NCBI RefSeq assembly: GCF_009905375.1
Contig: NW_027417068.1
Coordinates: forward strand, 62,001-126,000
Source: Apium graveolens
Taxonomy: Eukaryota > Streptophyta > Magnoliopsida > Apiales > Apiaceae
DNA length: 64,000 nt
Reading direction: 5' to 3'
The position numbers were made by a program, and so were the translations under genes. Under the pieces are notes generated by a model, which saw nothing but the letters and a program-made list of their open reading frames with translations, had not been told where the DNA came from and did no database searches. Each line of letters starts with the position of its first letter. Positions within the stretch are counted from its first letter, which is position 1. This document shows positions 36,241-48,203 of the stretch, piece after piece.

Positions 36241-39200
36241 ATGTCGGACACAGAAACTCCAACTAAGCCTAGCACAACTGAGGAACCACCAAAGACACAA
36301 ATTCAGAGTCGGTATGAGACCATCAGAGTTCCCATACTGAGACCATCTGAATATCCCATATGGAAGGTAAGGATGACCATGTTCCTGGAAGCAACAGATC
36401 CAGAATACCTTGATAGAATCAAGGAAGGCCCTCACAAACCAATCAAGCTCGCTGTTGCAGTTGCAGGTGAAGCAGCAAAGACCGTACCAAAGGAGAAGAG
36501 TGATTATACTGCTGAAGACATAGCATCAATTGCTAAGGATGCTAAGGTACGACACTTACTGCATAGTGCCATTGATAATGTAATGTCAAACAGGGTAATC
36601 AACTGCAAGACTGCTAAGGAGATATGGGATGCTCTAGAAACAAGGTGTCAGGGAACTAACACAATTAAGAAGAACAGGAAGACAATACTCACTCAAGAGT
36701 ATGAACACTTTGACTCAAAGGCTAATGAGTCATTGAATGATTTATATGATAGATTTGTCAAACTTTTGAATGATTTGTCATTGGTTGATAAAGAGTATGA
36801 TCTTGAAGATTCAAACCTTAAGTTCCTGTTAGCTCTTCCTGAATGCTGGGATTTGAAGGCAACGACAATAAGAGACAACTACAATCTTGATGAAATAACT
36901 CTTGATGAAATCTATGGAATGCTCAAGACTCATGAGCTGGAGATGGAACAAAGAAGCAAGAGGAAAGGAGGAAAGTCAAGGACAGTTGCTCTTAAGGCTG
37001 AAGAAGAATTCCCCAAAGCAGCTTCCTCAAAGAAAGACAAGGGTAAAGTTCTTTTCATAAAGTCTGATACTGAGTCATCAAGTTCTGAGAGTAATGATGA
37101 CTCAGATTCTGAAAGCTTGCCTGAGACTGATGCTGATGAGGAGATGATGAAGCTGTGTGCTCTTATGGTGAAAGGAATCACAAAGATTGCATACAGGAAG
37201 TTCAGGAAGGGAAAGAAGTTTTCCAGGAAAGGCATAAGTTCTGATAAGAAGAATTTCAGAAGATCTGAAGGCAGAGGAGGAAATTCTGACAGAGGAGATT
37301 ACACCAATGTTAAATGCTATAACTGTGGTGAGAAAGGCCACATATCTCCTAACTGCAAGAAGGTAAAGGGTGACAAAGGCAAGGCTCTTGTCACAAAACA
37401 GAAAAGCTGGACAGACACCTCAGACTCTGAAAGTGAGGAGAACTATGCATTGATGGAAAATGCTGATAAAGAAAGTGCTGAGAGCAGTTCTGAAGCTGCT
37501 GAAACAAAGGTACCTCAGACTACTTATGCTTTTCATACTGATGATATTAATGAGTTGAGAAGATATCTTAAAACCATGTTTGTTAGCTATAGAGATCAAA
37601 CTTTAACATGTGAAAAATTAACTTCTGAAAATCTTGCATATAAGAAAAGAAATGATTTCTTAGAAAAAGAGTTAGTCATGTTCCATCAAACTCAGAAGGA
37701 TAGAGATGATGCTTTTTATGTTAGGAATGAAGTGCTAAAATTAAATAAATCTCTAAAAACTGAGTTAGAAAAGGAAAGAGATATTATCAGGACTTGGACT
37801 AACTCTGGCAAAACAACTCAAAATTTGCTAAGTAGTGGAAACTGGAAAGAGGGCTTAGGTTATGGATAAGATAAGAATGATAAAGGAACTGAAGAAATTA
37901 AGCCTGTTGTTAAGCAAAAGCCAAAGTTTAAACCTGTTAAGTTTGTAACTGTAAAGTCTGAAAATGAGAAATCAGAAGTTAAAGAGGAATTAACTTCTGA
38001 CAAACTAAAACAGGAAAAGACAGCTGAAGTGAACATAGGCTTAATGACAAAGAAGCAGCTTAAGTATAAGCTGAAAGATGTCAAGAATGCAAACAAGGTA
38101 AAATCACCTAGGAAAAATAGGAATGGAAAGGAAGGTGTGAATAAAAGCAATGATTATAAACCTGTTCCTGATGCTCCTAGGAAAACATGTCATAACTGTG
38201 GAAGTTCTAACCATCTGGCTTCTTTTTGCAGGAAGAATAAGAATATTAACTCCTTACCTTCAAAATCAGGAGTTAAGAGTCAGTCTGTTAGATACAAACC
38301 ACAAAATCCTTGTTTTTATTGTGGTAGTTTATGGCATTCTATTTATACTTGTAAGGAATAGCATAGTTTGTACTATGATTATTATCAAATAAAACCTTCT
38401 TTGAAGAAAGTTTCCATTGTTCCTTCTAGTGTAAATTCTGATTCAAAGTCTGATAGTGTAAGTTCTGATAAGAAAAATGTTAACATAAACTCTGATGCTA
38501 AATCCGCTGCAAATGTTAACAAACATAATAAGGCCAAAGGATCCAAGCAAGTCTGGGTCCTTAAAACTAATAATTAGTGGTCTTTGTGATTGCAGGGCAA
38601 CAGGAAAAATATTCTGGTTCTGGACAGTGGATGTTCAGGACATATGACTGGAAATAAGGCCCTGCTATCAGACTTTGTGGAGAAAGCTGGCCCAAGTGTT
38701 TCTTATGGAGATGGCAACATTGGAAAAACATTGGGATATGGCAATATCAATCTTGGAAATGTCATAATTAAACAAGTAGCTCTGGTCTCAGAACTTAAAC
38801 ACAACCTACTGAGTATAAGTCAAATCTGTGACAGAGGTTATCATGTTGATTTCTTTGAAGAACACTGTGAAATTATGAGTAAATCTAAAGGCAAAGTTGT
38901 TCTGAAAGGATACAGGCGTGGTAACATTTATGAAGCTAAGCTTTCAACAAGTACTGATGGTTCTGCAATCTGTCTAATGAGTAGAGCATCAATTGAAGAA
39001 AGCTGAAATTGGCATAAGAAACTCTCTCATTTAAATTTCAACAATATAAATGAACTGGTCAAGAAAGATCTTGTGAGAGGATTGCCAAACACAGTATTTG
39101 CTCCTGATGGTCTTTGTGATTCATGTCAGAAAGCCAAACAAAGAAAATCTTCATTCAAGAGCAAGACTGGATCATCAATTCTTGAGCCTTATCATCTAAT

Positions 39201-41940
39201 ACATGTTGATCTATTTGGTCCAGTAAATGTCATGTCTATTGCAAAGAAGAAGTATGCGTTGGTCATAGTGGATGAGTTCACCAGATACACATGGGTGTAT
39301 TTCTTGCACACAAAAAGTGAAACTGCATCTATCTTGATTGATCATGTCAAACAGCTGGATAAAATGGTCAAAGATTCTGTGAAAATTTTAAGGAGTGATA
39401 ATGGCACCGAGTTCAAGAATTTGATAATGGAAGAGTTCTGCAAAAGCCATGGAATAAAGCAGGAATTTTCTGCTCCTGGAACTCCACAGCAAAATGGAGT
39501 TGTTGAAAGGAAGAATAGAACTCTCATTGAAGCTGCACGTACAATGCTTGAAGAAGCAAAGCTTTCAACCTATTTCTGGGCTGAAGCTGTGCAGACTGCT
39601 TGTTTTACTCAAAATGCAACACTCATTAACAAGCATGGAAAAACACCATATAAGATGGTGAAGAAAAAGAAGCCAAATCTGAAATATTTTCATGTATTTG
39701 GATGCAAGTGTTTTGTTCTCAAGACTCATCCTGAACAGCTATCAAAGTTTGATCTAAAAGCTGATGAAGGAATCTTTGTTGGATATCCACTTTCCACAAA
39801 AGCCTTCAGAGTCTATAATTTGAGAACAAAAGTGGTCATGGAATCTATCAATGTCTCTTTTGATGACAAGAAGATTACTGGTCTTGAATATTTCATTGAC
39901 CATGATCAGCTGAGATTTGAAAATGAAGACTCAAATTCTGATACTGAAAATCCTGATAGTCTAAGTCCTGATACTGTAAACTCTGATGGATTAAACTCTG
40001 ATGTTATTGAAACTGTGGTGACTACGTCAAAGGAAGATGCACCTATGCAGGGGGAGCATACTCAAGATCCTACCACATCTCAAGAAACATCAGAACATGC
40101 ATCTGGCTCTTCAAGTTCTGATTCGTCAAGTTCTGATAAGCCAAGTTCTGATAGTGCTGAAAATCTAAATACTGAAGAATCCAACTCAGAGAGCATAGTT
40201 TCAGGGGGAGCATCAGAAAATGAAAATGAAGATAGCATGGATCATGGGGGAGCATCCATTTCTAGAGAAAACCTTCCATCTGCAAGGAAGTGGATAAAAT
40301 CACATACACCTGATTTGATAATTGGAAATCCTGATGCAGGTGTCAGAACTAGAACAGGTACTTCAAATGAATGTCTTTACAATTCTTTTCTCTCTCAGAC
40401 TGAGCCAAAGAAAGTGGAAGAAGCTCTTTAAGATGCTGATTAGGTGCAAGCAATGCAGGAATAGTTGAATGAATTTGAAAGAAACAAAGTCTGGACCCTA
40501 GTGCCAAGACCAAAGAATAGATCTGTTGTTGGTACAAAGTGGGTATTCAGAAACAAAACTGACAGTGATGGCATAATTACAAGAAATAAGGCAAGGCTGG
40601 TTGCAAAAGGATATTCTCAACAGGAGGGAATTGATTATGATGAAACATTTGCACCAGTTGCTAGGTTAGAAGTCATAAGGATATTTTTGGCTTATGCTGC
40701 TCACAAAAAGTTTACTGTCTTTCAAATGAATGTGAAAAGTGTTTTTCTCAATGGAGAATTGGAGGAAGAGGTATATGTTGAACAACCTCCAGGTTTTGTA
40801 GATACCAAACATCCAGATTATGTCTACAGGCTTGATAAAGCACTTTATGGACTTAAGCAAGCTCCTAGAGCATGGTATGAGACTTTAGCTCAGTTTCTTC
40901 TGGAAAGTGGATTCAACAGAGGGACAATAGACAAAAAACTGTTCTACCTCAACCATGGAAATGACTTACTTCTGGTCCAGATTTATGTTGATGATATCAT
41001 TTTTGGATCTACAAATGACAAACTTTGCAAGAAGTTTGCCAAACTAATGCAGTCAAGATATCAGATGAGTATGATGGGGGAACTTAGCTATTTTCTGGGC
41101 CTTCAAGTCAAGCAGAATGAGGAAGGCACTTTTATTTGTCAAACCAAGTACACCAGAAACTTGCTGAAGAAATTTGGAATGCAAGATTGTACAAGTGCAT
41201 CCACTCCAATGGCCACTGCTACAAAACTGGATAAGGATACCGGTAAATCAGTAGATATTACTGACTACAGAGGTATGATTGGCTCTCTACTCTATGTAAC
41301 TGCTAGTAGACCTGATATCATGTATGCTACCTGTCTTTGTGCAAGATTTCAAGCAGATCCAAGAGAACCTCACTTAACAGCTGTAAAAAGAATCTTTAAG
41401 TATCTTAAAGGAACAGCTGCTCTGGGATTATGGTATCCTAGAGAATCGGATTTTAAACTAATAGGTTACTCAGATGCAGATTTTGCAGGGTGCAAAATTG
41501 ACAGGAAAAGCACAAGTGGAAGCTGCCAATTTCTTGGAGGCAGATTGGTTTCTTGGTACAGCAAGAAACAAAAGTCAATTTTCACATCAACTGCAGAAGC
41601 AGAGTATATTGTTGCAGGAAGCTGTTGTGCACAGATTCTTTGGATGAAGAATCAGTTACTGGATTATGGGTTAACATATTTCAAAATCCCTATTTACTGT
41701 GATAATCAAAGTGCTATTGCTATGACAGGTAATCCAGTTCAACACTCTATGACAAAGCACATCAGCATCAGGTACCACTTCATCAGGGAACATGTGGATG
41801 AAGGTACAGTGGAATTGCATTTTGTTCCCACAGATCAACAACTGGCAGATATCTTCACAAAACCACTGTGTGAAGCTACTTTTACAAGATGGGTAAATGA
41901 ACTTGGAATGGTTTCAGGTTCTTTCTCTAAATCTGCTTAG
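36241..41940 (+). pseudogene. SIRE gag-pol polyprotein frame with eight in-frame stops
   Basis: One reading frame throughout, no frameshift. gag (from MSDTETPTKPS) has the copia gag domain (about residues 30-240) and a zinc knuckle CYNCGEKGHISPNC near residue 359. Two more knuckles follow the first stop (CHNCGSSNHLASFC, CFYCGSLWHSIYTC). Protease: LDSGCSGHMTG. Integrase: WHKKLSH/CDSC, then HVDLFGP, RSDNGTEF and [46 protein letters not shown]. RNase [27 protein letters not shown]. Stops at 37867, 38359, 38575, 38587, 39004, 40429, 40441 and 40462. In [11 protein letters not shown] the Asn (codon 40729) sits where the catalytic Asp is invariant. Several changes fit C-to-T or G-to-A transitions. 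Ser/Asp-rich linkers lie at about 37060-37140 and 39920-40200. Confidence 0.93.
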
Positions 41941-43289
41941 ACTTGTTCTGTGTTATCAGACTTTATGCTCAGTATTTACAGAATTAATCTCATTGTATAT
42001 TCTGTGCTTAATTGATAAATGTCTTTAAGTACTGACTTTTGTCTGATATATATTTCTAAACTCTGATAAGTGATATGTCTGTTCTAGTACCTATTCAATC
42101 CTATGAGGATAACTGTGCTAGATACTGACCTAGTAGTCTTCAATAAACAAATGATTCCATGTAAGAAGTAATTATTTCAGTGGAAATCTTATGACACTAG
42201 CAAATTCTGATAATTGAGCTTAGTTAAGTTTACTTTGTATATCTTATTACTAAGTCACAAATTAGAATAATGCTACTCATCTGCTAAGTTCTGATACTAG
42301 TAAAACTGCTGAATGTACTTAGTGCTGATAAACCTCACTTATCAAAAGAAAAAGCAAAAAGATCAAAGAATAAAATCAGGTACTCCTTTGAGATCTAGAG
42401 TAAAAATGTGGAAGGGACGACCCAAGTGCATTGCTGGTATTAAGTAAATATGCATTAGAAAAGCAAAATATTTTCTTGGTGACTTTTCACACTCTATGAT
42501 TACTGGAGAAATACTCTGATAATAGCATAAATTCTGATAAACAGTCGTGACTCACTTACACTGAGAAGCCACTGTAAAATAGAATTTCAAAAGATGCATA
42601 AAATTAGCACAAAACAGTTGAGATGGACTCAAGCATAAACTCATTCATCAGTAGGTTTCAGGACAATGACAGCTCTTTAGCAAAATTTTAGTTATGCCTT
42701 ATTTCTAAGATGTACTGAAGTGAATCAGACTTTACTCTTTGTCTGTTATTTAGCTTAATGCACACACTAATCACTCCATCTGAATGATGAAAATTTCTGT
42801 GGTGGTCTATGTTATTTTAGATAAACAGTCATTGTGTCATTATTGCACAAATTCTGAGGACAAGTTCTAGTTACACGATCTGATGATTAAGTTCTGACAT
42901 CTTTAACTCAGAACTTGTATGAGGATTTACTAAGATGGGCATTCCTTTTTCGAGTTAAGAAATTATGTTCTGATGACTGTTAAGTTCTGGTATAGGTCTA
43001 ACTTCTGATTTCTCAGTCTAATCCTTTACTTGGCTTATCTGTGAATAAAATTTGATAACAGTCTCAGTTCGTACTAGAATATGTTGAAGTGGAAGATTAA
43101 TAGTCACTATGATTAGGATTAATGGTATTCATCCTTGAACAGTCCACTGTTTCTTGTGTCTTGTGCGGTTTAAACCATGATTCCTCTTTCCAATGACTGT
43201 TATTCTTTTTCAAAGTCTAGGGAGACGAGGTAGAATTAATTCTACCTTTCAGCATTCAATTTCTTTGCGTCTCCTGGCATTCTCTTGTC
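41941..43289. other. Non-coding spacer of the SIRE element, rich in a TTCTGATA motif
   Basis: Between the pol stop and the first internal TATA box. No long frame. AAGTTCTGAT, AAATTCTGATA, ACTCTGATAA and similar variants occur many times (for example near 42060, 42200, 42286, 42514, 42531, 42890, 42967). Confidence 0.6.
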
Positions 43290-43297
43290 TATATAAG
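43290..43297 (+). promoter_or_regulatory. Internal TATA box before the 80-residue ORF
   Basis: TATATAAG, 81 bp upstream of the ATG at 43371, followed by a pyrimidine-rich leader with CATCA/CATCACA. Spacing fits a pol II promoter with a ~50-nt leader. Confidence 0.5.
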
Positions 43298-43370
43298 CAA
43301 CCACTTTACATCAGCTTTCCCATCACACTTTTATCACAAAATCACTCTCGTTTTTCACTTATCATCACAA

Positions 43371-43613
43371 ATGGCTGAATTTGGCTGGTTCTACAATTAT
43401 GGTGATGAGACTGTTCATGTCTTTGTGAATGGAATTCCAACTCCATACCCTATCACCAACATTCCTCACAATCTCTGGATTCAATTTCCAGAGGTTATCA
43501 AACGTGATCTGATGGCCGTTCGAAGAGAACTTCATCTTCAGCGTCTCCGCCAGCAAGAGCGAATCATCCGACTCGCCATTCTGTTTGTCGAGAGTAGGAA
43601 GAAGAAGAAATGA
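43371..43613 (+). CDS. 80-residue ORF of unknown function inside the SIRE element
   Basis: Intact frame, ATG to TGA. An aromatic N-terminal half (MAEFGWFYNYGDETVHVFVN, then GIPTPYPITNIPHNLWIQF) is followed by a strongly basic helical half (VIKRDLMAVRRELHLQRLR, RQQERIIRLAILFVES) and a lysine tail RKKKK. No membrane segment or zinc ligands; the tail could act as a nuclear localisation signal (inference). It has its own TATA box and lies on the element's sense strand, separate from pol and ORF2. It is unbroken, while gag-pol and ORF2 are both broken. I know no function for it; chance ORF is the alternative. Confidence 0.55.
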   Translation: MAEFGWFYNYGDETVHVFVNGIPTPYPITNIPHNLWIQFPEVIKRDLMAVRRELHLQRLRQQERIIRLAILFVESRKKKK

Positions 43614-44150
43614 TTTAATCTTGTCTTCTTCCTGTTTTTCTTCATCATCAGCTTTGTCAGGCTTCTTAGCTAGGACTAAGGCTGTTGATGTTAGGATTAG
43701 AAGCTTAGGAAAAATCTTGTATAAGTATTGATGTAATTTCCATTTCATAAATGTATTGTCTTGATATATTAATGAAAATTGTTTTTACATCAAGATTTTG
43801 TCTCTGAGTTATTTTATCTTGTGTTGATAAATCCTGATTGATATTCTGATGACCATATAATTTTTGTTTTATATTAAGTTCTGATTCATTTTCAGCACTT
43901 ACATATCTAATTTATCTTGGTCATTTTCATGTGATGTATTTTCAGAATTTCAATAATGCAGTGAAAAATAATTCAATCAGTGCTAATGATTTAAATTTTA
44001 AATTAAAACTGTTTCTCTTGATAAATGGAACGGTTTTTCCTTGAAAATAGGCAACTGGGTAAGTAATGATTCCTGTTTTCTCGAGCCCAGTAACTGTCCG
44101 TTATTACTGCATGTCTGACAGGTGTCCAACGGTAACATTTTTGTTCAGAG

Positions 44151-44158
44151 TATAAGTA
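44151..44158 (+). promoter_or_regulatory. Internal TATA box before ORF2
   Basis: TATAAGTA, 162 bp before the ATG at 44313, followed by a C/T-rich leader (CTTTATCTCTCTCCTTAC...). Likely promoter for a separate ORF2 transcript. Confidence 0.45.
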
Positions 44159-44312
44159 CAACAGAGAGAAGATTTCTTTAATCTTTTATTTTCTTTATAC
44201 TTTATCTCTCTCCTTACTTTTACTCTCCTTCTACTTCTTTCTCACGTTGGTTTTTCATACAGATATTATCTCAAACACCTAACAGGCATACTTGAATCTT
44301 ATTTTTTTTTAC

Positions 44313-47300
44313 ATGGCACCAAAGGATTTAATCATTGATGGAGCTAAGTTTGTTCCAAACAACTATGCTGCAATTCTTGATCATGCTGAAGCTCCATCTG
44401 AATTGCATTTTGTGCAAGATCTTCTTGCACACAGTGAGATTGGGTACGCATTAACACAGCCTGAAGTCTTTTCGAGTCAACAAGTTCTGACGTTTTGGCG
44501 AACTGGGCACTTTGATGATGGTGGTAAACATGGCACTCCCAATATTGTTTTTGAAGTGGGTGATTCATCTTATGTAGTCACTCTTGGTACAATACGCAAA
44601 GCTCTACATCTCCCAGAAAATTGTACTTTTTCAACTCCAGAGGAATCAGCACTTCAGCAGTTAATGGCTGATTTGGGATATGAAAAGAGTTTGGCAAAGC
44701 TTGGGCAGTTAAAAAGGGCTAATATCAGAAGAGAATGGAGTTTCTTCTTTGACTGCATCACCAAAGCTTTTGGGAACAAATGTTCAAATTTTGATGTTAT
44801 CCCAATTCTGAGTCAGCACATAGGGTATGCTATTATTCATCAAACTCATTTTGATTTTGCAACTGGAATAATTGGTTTTATTGGGGATAGGATGACAGAG
44901 AATAGCAATATTGTCTATTTTGCTAGATTCTGTCAACTTCTATATACTTTTTGTACTGATGAACCTCAATTAGTCAGTTCCTCAACCCCACCTTTTAGAG
45001 TTGCAAAACGATACTTTAATGATCTGATAAATGCTGATACAAAGAAAAAAGTGGTTAGACCATTACAGATTCCTCAGTCTGTAAAACAGATCCTAGTAAA
45101 TGTTGATCCTGATACTTATAGATCTGTTTACTTTGATTTCCAACCAACCACAAACACCAAAAAACCATCATCCTCAGCACCTACCACTCATTCTACTCAA
45201 CCTACCCTCAGGAATTATCTCAAATCCTATCTCTCTACTTCACAGACTGTTAAACACTCATCCTCCAAGCCAAAGAGGACAAAAACTATTCCTCAAACAT
45301 CTCAAAAGAGAAGGAGGATTGTATTGAGAGATGAATCTGATTCTGAGGAACAGGTTTCTTCTCGAGAACCTGTTATTTCTGAAGCTGAGAAAGAGGTTTC
45401 TCAGAAGGATTCTGAAATTGGGGGTTCTAGGCTTCTCAAGAGGCTTAGACGAATGATAGTTCCTGAAACTCCCAAGGAATCCACATCAACAAGGAAGTAC
45501 AAGAAACAGAGGGCACAAAAGCCAGTTTCAGATGATGAAGAGGAAGCAGCTAAGGAAGGGGATCAGGAATCTCTGATCTCACAAGACAAGGAATTTGCTC
45601 CAGTCACTTCTTCTCCATTAACTCCATCTCAGGAAGCTGTATCTGACAAGGCTAACTCACCATCTGTGTCTCTTGTTGATCCAGGCACAAGTGCTGATAT
45701 TGAGGTTCAACACTTGGTTGTGTCTGAAGTATTTCTTTTAGAAGCTCCAACAACAAATAATCCTTCCACAACACCTGTTACTGATGCTGTTCAAACTCCA
45801 GAGTTATCAACAACACCTTCTCTGCATCAAGATGCTGATGATCAGACTTTAGGTGAGCATCAGGATATGGCTGTTGATCAGAACTTAGTATTAGATCAGC
45901 AATTAGAGGATGTTGAAGCCTCCATTGCTACTCACACTGTTGTCTTATCAGAAGATACTGATTCTTTAAGTTCTGATGCTGCAAATGCTGGAGATACTGG
46001 TGAAGCTGCTCCAACTGTAGATGCTGATGAAGCAGGTCCTTCAGGACATACTCCTCAACCGACTCTTCCTAAGTCTGAACTGGTAAAGGAGTTTGTTATC
46101 AGGGATGCACCAGTACCTTGGAGTGAAACTCCTGCAGGTCAGGAGTGGACTAAGGAATGGAACTCAGTTTCATGTGTTCCAAATGTATTACATCTTGCTG
46201 AGCACCTGACTAAAGCTGATGAAATGTTAAATTCTGATGATTTTAAAACCCAGCTTAGAGTCACTACATTGAGTACTAAACATCTACAAGGTCTTCATTC
46301 AACTATTCATGCAGAGCTACACAAGATTCAGGAGAACTTTATCAAACAAGAACAAGTTTGGAAAATTGATAAGAAAAAGTTCTTTCAACCTACCATTGAC
46401 AGGATTGCTTATATTGAGAAAACTCAAGAGAAACAACAAGCTCAGATTGATGACATTCTGACAAATCAAGCTTCTCAGCAATCTCAACTTACTGAAATCC
46501 AATCCTCAGTGGAACTACTTATCTCTTTTTTACTACCTGCTGATGCCAAAAAGGGGGAGAAGGTAATTAAGTCCAAATGCAAACCTAACAAGACACTGCA
46601 AGGAAAGGATGATGGAAATGATGATCAAGGATACTCTGGAATGGGTAGCGGTCATAGTCAAGGTAGAAGGTTTACATCAAGACAAGCTAGTCATAGGACA
46701 AGTTCTGATACTGGGAAAATAATAAGTTCTGCTGCTGGTAAAGGATAAGTTCTGATGAACTTATAGATCTTGATGAGGAAATGTCAAGACAGTTATTTCT
46801 TCAAGAAAATCCAGGAATGGACTTGGAAAGTTTAAAGGAAGAAGAAGCCAGACTTAAATCAGAGAAAGTCACATCTAAATCTGAAGCTTCTGGTAAAAAG
46901 TCACTTCCAAAACTCAAAGGCATTGTGATCAAAGAAAGGACACATACTGAAGCAACGTTGGCTAGATCACAACCACAGATAGATCCAAGATCCAAGGATA
47001 AAGAAAAGGTTGGTGAACCTATCAAGGCTTATGTACCTCCTGAGGAAGAAGAAATTACTGATAAAAAGGATGATCTTGCTCTGACTTCAAGAAAAGTTCT
47101 TAAAACAACCTCTGACATGGCTCAAGTTGTTCAGAGTCAAGAAATTATAAGTTCTGATATTCAAAAGAAGCAAGTAACCTCTGACAGAGCTCAAGTTAAC
47201 TTGATATCAGAAAATAGATCAAAGACACTCCTACCAGGATTCACTAAAGCAAAACAGACTCAATCTTTGAAGACTACTGCAAGTGGTTTTGAAGCAAGAG

Positions 47301-47995
47301 TAGTTACTGGAAAGGAAGCTAGAGATAAAACTGGATTGGGAAGTGCTGATGAAAGAAGAGTACACAACACTACTAATGATCCAACTTCCTTGAGTGAACC
47401 AGGTATTGGAGCAACTCCTGAGAGATTGAATCAACTGGAATCTGTACAGATGGTTTACCATACCTAATTGAAAGAATATATCATATTGTATTTCATGACA
47501 GATGGTAGGGTTTATCATATAAGACAAAATGCCATTCCATTGAAGTATTTTGAAGAATTGGAGCATGTACTTTTCTTACTTCAAATGGATGACAGAATAA
47601 CAGGGACTGCTGCAAACTACTTAAAAGAACAGATTCAGAGACAGAAAAGGCTTTATTCTGTTAAGTCTGACAGCATATATGTTCCAAAGTACAGAGATCA
47701 CAATGGTGATATTGTTGATATGAAGCCTAATACTGCACAGATCAGAACGTATCTTGGTATTAAGGGACTTGAATTCAATCTAGAGTCTGACAAAGCTTAT
47801 GTTATAAGACTAGATCAGGAGTTGAGAAAAGCAAAGATCAATGATCTCAGAGCTGCAATCTTTCAAACTGGTGAAGATACTGCAGAGCTTAAAGATGTTA
47901 AAAGGAGAATGATTGATGAACTAAGATATGCTGAGAAATGTTTGTTGAAGAACTATCTCAGAACAACTCCTGACATCAGAGAGATCAGAAAATGA
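44313..47995 (+). pseudogene. SIRE ORF2 (about 1,200 codons), broken once by frameshift and once by a stop
   Basis: Start MAPKDLIIDGAKF (an in-frame ATG at 44292 lies in a T-rich leader). The N-terminal ~260 residues form a plant retroelement domain with VLTFWRTGHFD, ALHLPENCTF, IRREWSFFFDCITKAF and GIIGFIGDRM. A low-complexity Ser/Pro/acidic middle (about 290-600) follows, with basic patches such as KRTKTIPQTSQKRRR. A Gln/Lys-rich coiled coil lies at about 670-765. Near 46745 the frame shifts by one base; it then continues to a TAA at 47465-47467 and on in the same frame to 47995 (MTDGRVYHIRQNAIPL, AEKCLLKNYLRTTPDIREI). No signal peptide or clear membrane span, so an envelope role is not supported here. 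Function unknown. Confidence 0.75.
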
Positions 47996-48192
47996 AGAAG
48001 CCAAGTCGAAGATCTACAACTGCTTAAATTCTGATATTTATACAGACTGAAGTTGTTATCAAAAGTTGAAGTTGGTAAAAACTTGAAGGACTGTAAGTTG
48101 TAGTTATCTAGTCTAATTCTCATGCATTTGTACTTAATGTTTTTGACATCATCAAATATCTGTTAAACTTATATATTATGTTAATTTACAAG

Positions 48193-48203
48193 TTGGGGGA
48201 GAT
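48193..48203 (+). other. Polypurine tract
   Basis: TTGGGGGAGAT directly before the 3' LTR; the plus-strand primer site of the SIRE element. Confidence 0.9.
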
